A stretch of 64,000 nucleotides of DNA, from NCBI GenBank assembly GCA_008921705.1, contig VFFE01007836.1, forward strand, positions 1,165,602 to 1,229,601, in the 5' to 3' direction. This DNA comes from Burhinus oedicnemus. Its lineage: Eukaryota; Chordata; Aves; Charadriiformes; Burhinidae. The notes below the pieces were generated by a model, which saw nothing but the letters and a program-made list of their open reading frames with translations, made no database searches and was not told where the DNA came from. Both the position numbers and the translations under genes were made by a program. Positions 1-12,500 of this stretch are shown one piece after another. Each line of letters opens with the position of its first letter. Position 1 is the stretch's first letter.

Positions 1-502
1 GTTTCAGTGAGAATCAGTCATCCTGTTTAGTCATGGAAAGATGTACTTACATTGTACTTACACTGTCAACAGATGCCACCTTTTCACTCAATATGTGTCA
101 GCCCTTAATGTATGGTACAAAAGACAACAATTATGCTGGTAGCCAAAATTCATGTGTTTTAAAATGTATGTTAAAACACAGTAAGTGGTTGCTCTTCTCT
201 TTTAAAATGATTCTTGAATAAGATTTTTGTCCATGAGTCCTTAGGTGTCACCCACTACTTAGAGCAGCAGAAATTATCAAGTCCTTACCTCACCCTTACG
301 TGGGACAACTCCCATTGAAGTCAGTGATGCAACATAAGAAAGGCCACATTGGTTCAGACCTGTAAGACGTCTATTGGTTTTTGGCTAAGGAACCATTGTT
401 AGCAACCTTCAGATGGGATCTACTCTTTGCTAATACATTACTGTAGTTGAAGTAACATTATCTGCTGCTTTTCTTTCTCCCCATCTCTCCTTAACACTGC
501 AG
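1..502. other. Vitellogenin intron, no feature seen
   Basis: This stretch precedes the first vitellogenin exon I can place, so it is most likely intron. The short open frames here show neither vitellogenin similarity nor splice sites in a usable phase. It ends in a pyrimidine-rich acceptor, with AG at 501-502. Confidence 0.6.
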
Positions 503-3500
503 CTTCTGGGATGGAAAGAACTGCCTCCCGAAGACCTGCTGGTGTCTGCTTATGTCAAAGTATTGGGCCAAGAGATTGCCTTTGTTGACATCGATAAAGA
601 TGCCATTCAGCAGACCATGACGGTACTGACAAGGCTGTTGTCTTTTTTGTGTGAGATGCTGAATAATTTCCCTTCCCCATCTCATCTTACCTACTTACTT
701 ATTTCTCTCTTTTCAGAGTCTAACTGGATCATCAAACTGGCAGCCGGTGGTGAAAAAAGTGCTGGAAGAGGCCCAGCGAGGCATTTCAGGCCAATGGACC
801 CTGCCGGCAATGGTGACTGAGCTGCGGCACATTGTCCCCACGGTGGTCGGTGTGCCACTGGAGCTCAGTCTGTGCGGCGCCACACTGGCCCAGGCTGTGG
901 CCAATGGTGAGCTTGGGATGCCAAACTGAGCAGTTCCCCACAATAATTATGAGTCTGAAATTAAATCCCCCTATAATCTTGAAAAATACTCTTGTAATGC
1001 GGAAACATCAGTGTTCAGCTACCTCCAAAGGGTTTGAGAAGCAATTAGCACGTTTCACCTTGGACGTATTTGTGTAACTCTGGTTTGCAGCAGCCGTCTT
1101 TAAATTATCACATAAAGTATTTAAAAATATCAAAGCACTGCCCATGTGTTAACTGCTATGCTTACTGAAAACATTGTATCTCCAGCATGTATTGTTTCTC
1201 TGTTTATACAATTCCTGTTTGTCTTTTGCAGTGGATATACAGATGTCACCACCATTATCTGACAATTTTAGACCTTCACAGTTGTTGGAAACCAACCTGG
1301 ACATTCATGCTGACATCAAGCCAAAGTAAAAATGACATATATTTTCACATACACACACAAGCACTTATATTTATATTTGAAATAGATATGTGGCTGCATG
1401 TTGTTATATCAGGGTCTTACTTGTCCCAGATTTGGGACGGCAGAGCTAGTCCAGAGCAGTGAAGTTGTGAGTGTCCTGGTTTGAGGCCCAAACCACGACA
1501 GTGAGAAAGTAACACACATGCTTTACGACTCTGCAAACGTAGCAACGTGCCCTGTATCCCACAGGATGCTGTGCTGTTCTGCTGTTGCTAAAAATATTCA
1601 CTTTTGTACCTGTTCAGTGACTAAAGATACTAAGCTGTGAAGATATGTTTGCTTACATATGAAAAGGTTTTTACAAGTTCAACATAGAACAGCATCGCCA
1701 TCAGGCACAAGCCGGGGGGATTTGAGGAGGTAAAGGGAAATGCTTCCGGATCAGCAAAAGCAAATGCAAGAGTATTAATAACAATAATAGTAATAATTAT
1801 CATAATAATAGTGATAATATTAATAAACAACTAGAGACAATCTGAAGGTAGTAGAGATTCTGGCATTAGCTTGTCCTCCAGCAATGTATCAGTGATAAAG
1901 CAGCAAGAGGGTCCATGTTAGCTTTGTTTATCAGCTGAATCCCTTCGCCTTTTCCAGTGGCACTTCAGCTTTTTCTTTATCATGTTATATGATACATCTC
2001 TTTATCCATCAGTAGTGGCTCTTACAATAAAAAGAACAGCATGAAAATGCAATTTTGCATTTCAAAGTTAAATATGTGCATATTAATCTGTAATTATGTA
2101 TGTTTTTATTTCCACTCTTTCAGGGCATATTTTCATATGATTGCAATGATGGGGATTAATACACAATACTTCCAGAGTGGTCTTGAATTTCATGCAGAGT
2201 TCAGTGCCAACACTACAATGAAATTTGATGCTAGGATAAATATGAAAGAGAAAAATTTGAAGATTGAAACGCCTCCCTGCCGTCAGGAGGTTGAGCTTGC
2301 AGCTGTGAGGTACAGAAGAGCTTGTTGCATTTTGCTTGTTATTTGTTACTGATTGTGAGCTCCCTGTTACAAAATCATGAACATATAACTCTTCGCTAGG
2401 TTCTGCCGTACCTCGGCAGCCACATAAAGCTTAGTATTGGGTTTTTTGCACCAGAAAGACAGGTAAGCAAAATCAGATGCTATTTGTGTGCCATTTATCA
2501 CCTTCACAGGAGTGAAGTTTATGCTATTTCAAGGAATATGGAAAAAGTAGATTCCGAAAAGAAGTCCCAGCTTCTTCCCAGAGGAGAAGTACCAAGTATC
2601 TCTGACCAGCCATTTCAGCCATCAGAAAGATCTTCAAGACCTGACAGCTGGAAGGTAAGGAGGCCTCTCACCATCTGTATTGCTGACAGGTAGAGAACAG
2701 ACAGTTCCTCAGAGGGGCTGAGCACCCCAAACACAGCAGCTGGCTAACCAGATCACAAACACAGAAATATATCCCAAACTAAGCCCAAATAAGCCCCAGC
2801 GTGTTCAAGACATGATCATTCACAGTCTGCTCACTCTCATCATCTCATGCAGGTAGGGTTGCTTTGACTGCATGTCTTCCTACTTCTTTACAGTCACGGG
2901 GAGGGTGTGTGAAAGTCATATCCTTTGTACAATATCCCCTTTTTTCTGAGCCACGGCAATGTCAAAAAGATGGCTCTTGGGCAGGATATACATTTTTCTT
3001 CACAAATCCTAAAGTAATACCTGCAGTGGATTGCAGAAGCCCATCCTCTTATGTGTTCTTTGGCTTCTGAGGCTGGCGTGGGAAGGATAGGTTGACTTGC
3101 AACGGGAAGGCTAGTAGCCCAAAACTGATGCAGAGAAATAGCCCCTCCAAAGAGACCTGCAGGTTCTCATTGGGAAGTGTGTTTGTGAAACACTGCCTGG
3201 GAAAGGCTGGGCAGGAGAGCTGTCCTCTTCCAGAGAGCACTTTGGAGGAAACCCCACTGCTTCCAGTGCTTGGTTCTCTAATTTTAAGCAGTGCTTCCTT
3301 GCTTAGGAAGGACTGTCATCATTCTCGTCATTAGTAAGAGGAAAGATTTTAGGAGCTGTGACAATTTTTTGTGGAAAATATCTTTATTTGACATATTTTT
3401 GTTTAATGCAGCAAAACAATATTCCTAGTGTGATATCCAAAGGATACCAGCAAGGTTCAGAAGAGGCACATCACCACAGTGTAGGAGGAAGATTTGACAC

Positions 3501-6500
3501 ACACATCTTCTGTACAAAATTTGAGAGTTTGGGATGTTCTGCTTGTATCAGCCTAAAGTCACGAAATTCTGCTTTCATAAGGAAAACCTATCTGCACAAA
3601 TTAGTTGGAGAACTTGAAGCCAAAATAGTTTTGAAGCCAGGTACAGTCATGACAACAAGCTTTTCTCTCAGTCTCTGTGAATGCTGCTCAAGCAGCACAA
3701 CCCTGGAATGTAAGTGTCTTAACTTCAGTTCATGCAGATGCTGATATTGACAAAATACAGCTGGAGATTCAGGCAGGATCCAAAGCAGCTTCCAAAATAA
3801 TTGATGCAGCGAGCTCAGGGTCTAAGGAAGAGGATGAGATATCTCCATACAAGGACATACAAGCTAAGCTGAAGAAGATTCTAGGCATTGAAAATATGTT
3901 CCAGGTAAGAAACTTTGAGCATCAGAGAGGGAAATATTTCCCTATAAATGAAGACAAGGGTTTCCAGTGTGGAAAACTGGCATGGTAAAGCAATGATTTC
4001 AGCCAGGAGGAATGGGTCTAGGTGAGTTCTGGTGCAGCTTCTGCAGTGTGCAGGGCCAGGAACTTATATTTCCTTGAAAGCCAGTGGTGACCAGCTTGTC
4101 TGACACCCGGAGCAATGTTACAGAACAAGCTATAAATTCATAATGCTTTGAACTGTTTTTGGAGGTCGCAAATAAAACACGGCGCCGTAAAAAACGGGTT
4201 CACAGAACAGACAACACCGCAGTTACAGACCTCTGGGCAGAGCCTGGTGAAACACCCCTCTCCAGTTCATCCTCTTCTTCCACTGCCTACTCTGCTGATG
4301 GTAAAGAGCCTGGAAATGAACACAAGAAAGATGAAATAAGGCAATCTGGGAAGAAGCATGGCAGCAGAAAGAGCAGCAGCAGGAGCAGCAGTGGCAGGAG
4401 AAGCAGCAGTAGTGTCAGCTCTGCTAGCAGTAAAATCTGCAGCAGCAGTGGAGACGACCGCTCTGGAGACAGGCCCTGCAGTGGGGACAGTGAATATTCC
4501 AAAGAACAGGTAATTCACCCAGGCTGGACTTTTTTATATTTCTTGTAGTGAATGTTTTCGTACGTCAGGAAATTGTGCCCATAGAGCATGGACCAAAGAA
4601 AGAGAAAACAGTCTGTTGAGGGTCGCTGTTTGCTGCAGGATGGATGAGGTAACCACCTAGGAGAGTTTTTTCCCCTTTTTATCCTCTCTGGTTCCCTGAA
4701 GCATTTCAGTTCAGAAATTTCACATTTCAGAAGATTTCAGTTTAAAATTTTTTTTAAAATTTAACTTTGTTCCACCTTTATTCCATACTCAATACTGAAC
4801 TTTTTAATGCATTTGTCAAAAGTTAGTTCTTTGCCTCATGATTCTCTTACATCTTCTTACATACTATCTTATTTTCACAGGCAAATCTATCTGTTTACCA
4901 GTTTTGGTTCAAGGCAGCAGATGAACAGGTACATTTATTGCGTATACTGTGAGCAGGGCCTACAACTGCTCTCACTAGCTTTGCTGCAATTAAAGCTTAG
5001 TTCTCTGAGAATAAAAATATGATAAATTAATTCTGCAACAACTTCCAATGGTAAACAACTTGCTTCAAGGTGATTCTCTTGTTTTGCAGGACCCAGGAAG
5101 GGAAGTCCTGAACAGCAGCATCAGCTCCTCCTCTTCTTCAGCTAGTGATGAAGGCATCTCTAGAGCCACATCTCAGGTAAGTGTCTTAATCTACAAGAAA
5201 TAAAAACATTTACTTTGGATTTCCAGTTATCGTATGTTTATAATAGAATAGGAAAAATATGATGATTTAGCATATTAGATAATATATAGAAAGAAAATGA
5301 GTTGTTTCCTGTTTTATAAAGGTGAGCACATTGGATAGCCATGGAATGTTTTTTTAAGGTTCATTCAATACAGGCGACTGTAATTAATGAAACTGGAAGA
5401 ATGTATTGCTGTATGTGTTGAAATTCGTGTTACTCAGTAAGTAATTCACCATAAAAATGAGAACTTTACAAGTGCTGACCTACTTGATCAGAAACTGGTT
5501 TCAGGCATATTTTTTATTGCATAGCTCTCTGTAAAAGTTCAGGACTTGACTCTGTCACTCTTTTGTTCATTACGTCTTCACTAGCAAGTACTTCTGTTCA
5601 TATTAGCAGGACCAAACAAGGCCTTTGAAAAGACTTTGATTTTGCAGTAATGCTCCAATCCAGGTGTTCATTCAGGAATGACTGCATGGTACATAGTCAA
5701 TGGTACCTGGTCCTTCTGTAAGAACTACTATAAGAAGGGATGGAATCTGGAGCAGATTTCCTCAAAGGAAAATTTCACACATTTCAGACAATGACCTACA
5801 GGCCTACAAAATAGTAAACCTTGCTTTGCTGAGGCACCCCCTCTGCACCAGCATCTCCCAGTTGTTAGTGCAAGTAGCTTGCGGAAAAAAGGCAACGAGA
5901 TCTACCTTCTCGCCCATCCATTTCCATGTAACTTGAATTCACCTCTCTTGTCCATCTTTTCACCACATTACTAGTTCCCTGAACTCTTCCCAGTCTTCTC
6001 CAACGCTCTCACCACACACACCTCCTTCCTCAGCTACAGCCTTGCTCTTTCCCCATCTCCCCCTAAGCCCTCGCCATCTCTGTCTCGCCTAATCCTTCTG
6101 TCGGTCTCTGTCACTCAGACCTGGCAGCACAGGGAGGACCTGCTGCCTCACAGCTCATCCCACCGGCAGCTCTCCCCTGGCCAGGTGGGAACTCCTGTCC
6201 CACAGCTCAGGTAGGGCAGCCACAGCTGGAGCAGATGCTGCTGCCGGGCACAAGGCTCCAACTTTGAACGTGCTGCTCCTCGTGCAAGTACCACACTTTG
6301 GGCTGCACTGAACAGATCCCTCTGTCAACACAAATTATCATGGTTTAAACAGGTGGCTAAATTAATTTTATCAAAAATACTATTAGCTAAACTACAGGTT
6401 GGTAAGAGAGCAGTGCTGAGCTGGGTAATATTGGTTCTTTATACAGTAAGGTCCTACTCCATACTTCCTTTTGTTACACTGAAATTACTTCACAAAAAGA

Positions 6501-9500
6501 TTCCCAACACTACTGTTTTACTTACATAGGTCACGGCAGCTCTCCCTTGAAAGACAGTGGCAAAATTGCATATGAACTGAAATAGATCAAACGATGATCT
6601 ATGATGCTGTCCCATACTTTACATAAAAAGACTTTTTGAATGAAACTTTTCCTTTACAAATACTTTTTATCTATGGTTTTAATATAGTAATTTTAATGCT
6701 TTGTTTACGTCTTTGGTCTCTATTTCCTCTCTACTGACTTAAGCCTAAATTCTTGGGAGACAGCAAGTCACCAGTACTGGCTGCAGTCCTTCGTGCCATC
6801 CACAGAAACAAGCAGCCGACTGGATTACAGCTTGTACTGTACACTGATGCACAACCCTTGAGATCGAGGATACAGATGTTTGTTTCAAGCATCACACGAT
6901 CAAGTAGATGGAAACTCTGTGCTGATGCTTCAGTAGTAAATTCCCATAAAGTATTGGTAAGTTTAAAATAATAATCAGCTCAAATGTAAATGCAATATAA
7001 TGATCTGGCTACATTTTATACAACAATGTATATATTCCCCTCTACTAGGGTTCTCTTAAATGGGGTAAAGATTGCCAGGACTACCAGATTGCTACTCAGA
7101 TTGCAACAGGGCAATTTGCTGCTTATCCAGCTATGCAGATGAAGCTGGAATGGCCAAAAGTACCTTCAATAGTCCGAACAACTGCAAGATGGTGAGATTC
7201 TACTTTAGCTTTTGAAAAATTCACCTGTATCAATGCTCCAGATAATTAAAATTCAGTTCTGCAATTTCTGGGCTGGAAAAATTCCCCTTAGTCAATATGA
7301 TATTATAAAATCAGATTACATGTGTCTGTTTTTTCTGTGTATTCATTCCCTCAAAGCATAGTGCATTTTAGTTTGTGGGGAAACTGCTTGAAACAAAGGG
7401 GATGATGGGATTCACCTAATTGTAGACTTTTAATTTAAAGTGCCTGAATTAGGAAACTGGTCTCCTGATGCTGTCGAATCGATGGAGGCTCAGAGCAGAA
7501 GCCTAACCTTCGTTCTCTGACAGAGTCTGTCTCTTACTGATTGTACAGGAAGAGCAATTTCCTAACGTAGGCACCTTATCTCCAGCTTCTGAAGAAGGTG
7601 ATACAAATACTTCTCATAAGGCTTGCTGCACGCTAAATAGCAAATGTTGTGTGACACAGTGTAAGAAAACTGTAACTGCTGGATTCAGTTCAAATATGCG
7701 TCTATCCACATATCTATTGTATTCATTCATTCATCGTATTCATACATGCATTTGCCTACAATAACATTTAGATCCATATCAAAGCCTAACCTTTTTTCAT
7801 AGTGCTACCAAAACAGACACATACAGCAACTCAGTTACCTAAATATGCATGCAACACAAGCTTTCACATTAAAGGGATACAGGTGATTTAGTTAACATGT
7901 CTACTGAAGATGATAACTTTTTATATTAGATTGAATTACCTGAAGTGTTGTTATCTGCCCTTATTATAGGGGATGAAACCATCCAGTTGACTATCCTGGA
8001 GCAAAGCCATAGAACTCAGCTTTGTTCTGCTCTGAGACTATGCCTTTATTTAAAGGAATATTTTCTGTATTTCTCTATTTGAGTCCTAAGCCTATAAGGG
8101 AACCTGATCATAGAGGCCCTCCTGTCAATCCATCAACAATATTAGTGGGTGAAGGATCCTTGTTAAAAGTTACCACCGCAGGACTGACACGTTAATATGA
8201 GGTCATCTTTTGTTCAGCATTTTAGTATTTTAGTTTTATGTAATCAGTGCCTACTTTTTAACTCCATATGTGTTTAAAATGTTGGCTATACTTTTCTTCT
8301 CATTTCATTCTGCCATCCAGTCTCTTGAAGACTGTTTCACCCATTAACAGCTAAAATCTGCCTGCCTCTCCTCCCGTACACAACACCATGTATTACGAAA
8401 CCCCGATATAAAATGTGTCTAACACAGAATGCATATTGCTTTATGGGGGTATTTTAGTCTGAACGAACAATAACCATTTTTTTCAAAGATGGACAGTTTT
8501 AATCACTTAGTTCTTTTCCAGGTTCTACTCATTTCTTCCAGGAGCTGCATACGTGCTTGGGTATTCCCAAAGGCAAAGGCGTGGTCCCTCTCACCAGGCA
8601 ACCTTGGTTATGGCTCTAACATCTCCGAGAACCTGCGATGTGGTCCTCAAGCTACCTGAGGTAACTATTTCAGTACTTATGAAATTGAAGGTTAATAGCT
8701 TTTTTTACCCTCTGTTTTTGTGGTTTTTTTTTAATTTATTAAACTATAAAGAAGCTCCTGTCACAAGGACATTATATTCACGCAGTTGGTTCCGTTCCCT
8801 TTCCCATGTAGCATGTAAACACGTGAACTAAGAAACAGCTTGTAAAACAACCACCATGACTGATGGCACACTAAGAATAACTCATTAAATAGACCACTCC
8901 TCCCCAAATCTTCAGGAAGATGATAGGATTTCCTGTGTCTTGGAAAAGACAATAAAACCAGGCTCTAGAGAAGCATGACGGCCAAATAGCAGCCCTCAAC
9001 ATATAGGCAGGGAGGGTGTCCATCTCAGGTAAGCAAGCTGTTCAGACTATGAGCAAATGTGATGTACAACTCCCCAAAAAGGTGCAAATTGGTGAATATC
9101 AAACTTCATTTATACCACTGCTATTCTATAGATTGCAGATGTGTCAAACTGAAGAGTTAGAGCTATTTCATGTTGTAGACAGAGGACGTGATTTATTTTT
9201 AGCTCTGACCTAAATCTAGATTCTAATTTAGATTCAGTCAGTACAGTCCTCTTTGAACATTACAGGAAAATGCTATTTCATCCCTACACTGTATTTTGCA
9301 TTTACATTCATGTTTGTTTTCTGTCTGATTTTCAGCTCACAATTTATGACAGAGCCATCAGGCTTCCCCTGCCATTCCCTTCAAGTCCAGGTACACCGAT
9401 TTCAACACTACCATCCCCTGACCATAACGTCTTTTCCCAAGCAACACTTTCAATCATTGAAAACCTTAAAGGTCAGCAATTAACTATCCGCGCAAGCATT

Positions 9501-12500
9501 GACTGATTTTGCAGATTTTGTAAATATGATTTATACTTTTCACATAACTTGAAATTATTTTACATTCACTTAAAAAATCAGTTGGACTTCAGATAGAAAT
9601 AAACCTGTCTGTAGGAAAATTGTGAGGCTGCAAAGATGTAAAGAAAAGGAAACTTGTATTAGTAAGATTAAGTATTCAGTTCCATGCCAAATAGTGATTC
9701 CAAATGCATCCATTCCCAAATGTATCCATTTCAGCTTCACTGCAGAGATTGCTAGTGAAGAAAAAGAACATTACAAAAGTTATGAAAGGGACATCTAAGC
9801 GACCTCAGATTTGGGGTGCTCTGCTTGATTAGTGCTGTTATGTAGAAGCTAAACCAACTTCAAAAGTGTATCTATTAATTTCAGCTCCTGCACTTGATTT
9901 TGAAGGGATTATTATTTCATTAATGCTGTATTAAGAGCTAATCACATTATACTTACTTAGGGTAAATTTTAAGTGGAAAAGCTTTATGTAATCCTGGGAT
10001 AAGGAGTCACATTGTGCTTGAAATCAGTGGAGTAGTATCATACCTATGCATATTTCTTTGGTAAACACCAAAACTAGTCCGTATTAATTAAAATTGCTGT
10101 AAAATAATTTCTAATCCAAGCTAGTAGGATTTCCAACAAAATACCATTACAGTGAAAAAAGGAGAAGTTTACTTGTGTGGCTTTTTTCCCACCCCATCTT
10201 CTAACTATTTTTAATCCTGCTTATGACTTAATAAAGGTAGCAGCATTTTACCGAATTTCCTGTAGTGTTAATGATATGTGAATTGTTAACAACATTTGAG
10301 AAATTCTTTTGACTACAACAAAGTTACAAAAGCCAAAAGGTCACAGAGAGTTTCACCAGCACCAGCCATGAGCAGAATTTATCTCAAACAATGACTGAAT
10401 CATAAGGGGGTTGCACTGCTGTCTGGGGACTGGCAAAGTTTTGCTTTTGTATTACCACAAATCCCACAAATCCAATATTTCAACTGAAGGAATCATTTTG
10501 CTTTTATGTCGGAATAGGTAAAACCAGAAAATTATCCTTTTTTTTTTAAATTACAATTCTAAAATAGAATAACTGTCATATAAAGTATAAAAGGCTTGCT
10601 TTTGACTGATTTTTTTTTTTTTCAGCTCGCTGTTCAGTTTTCCAAAATACGATCACAACCTTCAATGGAGTTGAATTTAACTATTCAATGCCTACAAATT
10701 GCTACCATGTCTTGGTGCAGGACTGTAGTCCAGAACTGAAATTCCTGGTGATGATGAAAAGACTTGAAGAGTCTGCTGACCTAACAGCAATAAATGTCAG
10801 ACTCGCCAGCCAGTAAGTAATTGCAAATCTAATGACAAACAGACGTCAAGCTGAATATGCTATAAATGCAAAGACCAGACTGTTAGGGCAGATTGGTACT
10901 AGCATAAGACTCGGGCAAAAATTACTGATGTCAATGGAAAGATTTCTAGGAACGTCACTGGGATTTGGGATTTTGTCTTTCAAAAGCGCTTCTGAAATAT
11001 ATATGAGGTTCACAGTAACCTAAACTCTTTACTCCTCAAAATTCTTCATTAATTTGTTAGCATTTAATCATCTCATTTCAGTTCTTAGTACTTAGGTAGA
11101 CACATAAACTATAAATCCAAGACTATTGTAATCATTTAGTCTGGCCTCCTACACTAAGCTAATAATTAGAACTAATTAGCACCCACAATCATTTTAGCAG
11201 AGATGTTGAGAAGTGGACATAGCTAAGAAGGGAATTACTTATCCCAGATTAGAGGCCCTCTTTTAGGTAATCCCTCAGTTGGTGCATAATGTTCTATTCT
11301 ATTTGAAATTAACCTAAGACACACTTCGTTTCATCTTGGAACAATCACCTCTGCCATCATAGATTCTTCTTTAAAAGTACAGTCTGATACTCTAGGTTGT
11401 GTGGGATTATGCATACCAAAATCCTTGTACGGAGATTTCTTCAAAGCACATAAATAGACTTTGATCTGTAAGGTTTCATTACAAGTAATTATTTACTTCT
11501 GAAAATTGTGTGCCTAACTGTGTGATAATGTTAGAGAAACAGAGAAAAACAAGTATTCCCTGCACCTGTTTCATGGAAGAACAGAAGGATGCTTGTTTTA
11601 GAGACTCTATCTTTTGTGATAAAGACATTCCTCATGCTGTATCATTTCTGATCGTTTCATACAACTGTATGGATGTGCTTTTGATGTGCTTGAGCTTCGT
11701 ATTTCTTCATTAGAGCAAACACTGCTCTGAAGAAAATACTACAATACACAGACTATTCAGGCTGTAAGAGAACCACCGTAGGGAAGCCAATCTTCCTTTG
11801 AAATGTAAAGCACCTTCAATTTATGCGAACATAATAGCAATTATATTGTTCTGCAGCAAGGGTTCCTGTAGCCTGGTGTCTTCCTGCCTGAACTGTGGCC
11901 ACAAGCAAACACGCAGAGATGAGTAAAGCCAGGGAAAGGTGTATTGTGAGCCCTCCTCCTGGCACACTTTCCTGGGCTCTCTCAATCTTCCTCCCAAAGG
12001 GTTGCAGGTCGTTCATGCCAGAATGATACGAGCACCCTGCAGTGCTGGTTCTAGCAGGACTAGAAATTGTGAGCTGAGTAGGCTGAAGGAGAAGCATTTG
12101 TTTATACTAGTTTCCTTTATTTAAAGTGAGGTTGACATGTACGTTTCCAATGGACTCATCCAATTGAAGATTAATGGTGTTGAAGCCTCAACAGATATTC
12201 CATACACATCTAATTCTGGTAAGAGACTCACCTTTACATTTCGTTTAATCTTTTCTGATGTTTTGAAGAAGGAGAGGACGTGATACTGCAAACACGTCTC
12301 AAGATCAAGATCGCCCTAACTGGAGAAACAATTAGGTGATTTTAACATACCTTCATGCTAGCTTTCATAGGGGGTGGCAAGAAAGATGAGCAAAGAAAGA
12401 GATGCTGATCCTGTCTATCTTTGCACAAACCGAGTAATGCAGGGCTGTGGTACCCTGTGCTGATCACCCAGACCCACAGAACAAGCATCTAGATGTCCCC

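Noticed and set aside
2401..2461. Possible vitellogenin exon with good acceptor (cttcgctag) and GTAAGC donor
   Set aside because: In the phase required by the exon ending at 2309 it contains an in-frame TAA. Splicing 2309 directly to 2510 keeps the family sequence (AAVR then SEVYAISRN).
2864..3070. Open frame in a vitellogenin intron (68 codons)
   Set aside because: No similarity to vitellogenin, no donor in usable phase, and the exons at 2510-2654 and 3412-3640 already join in phase 0.
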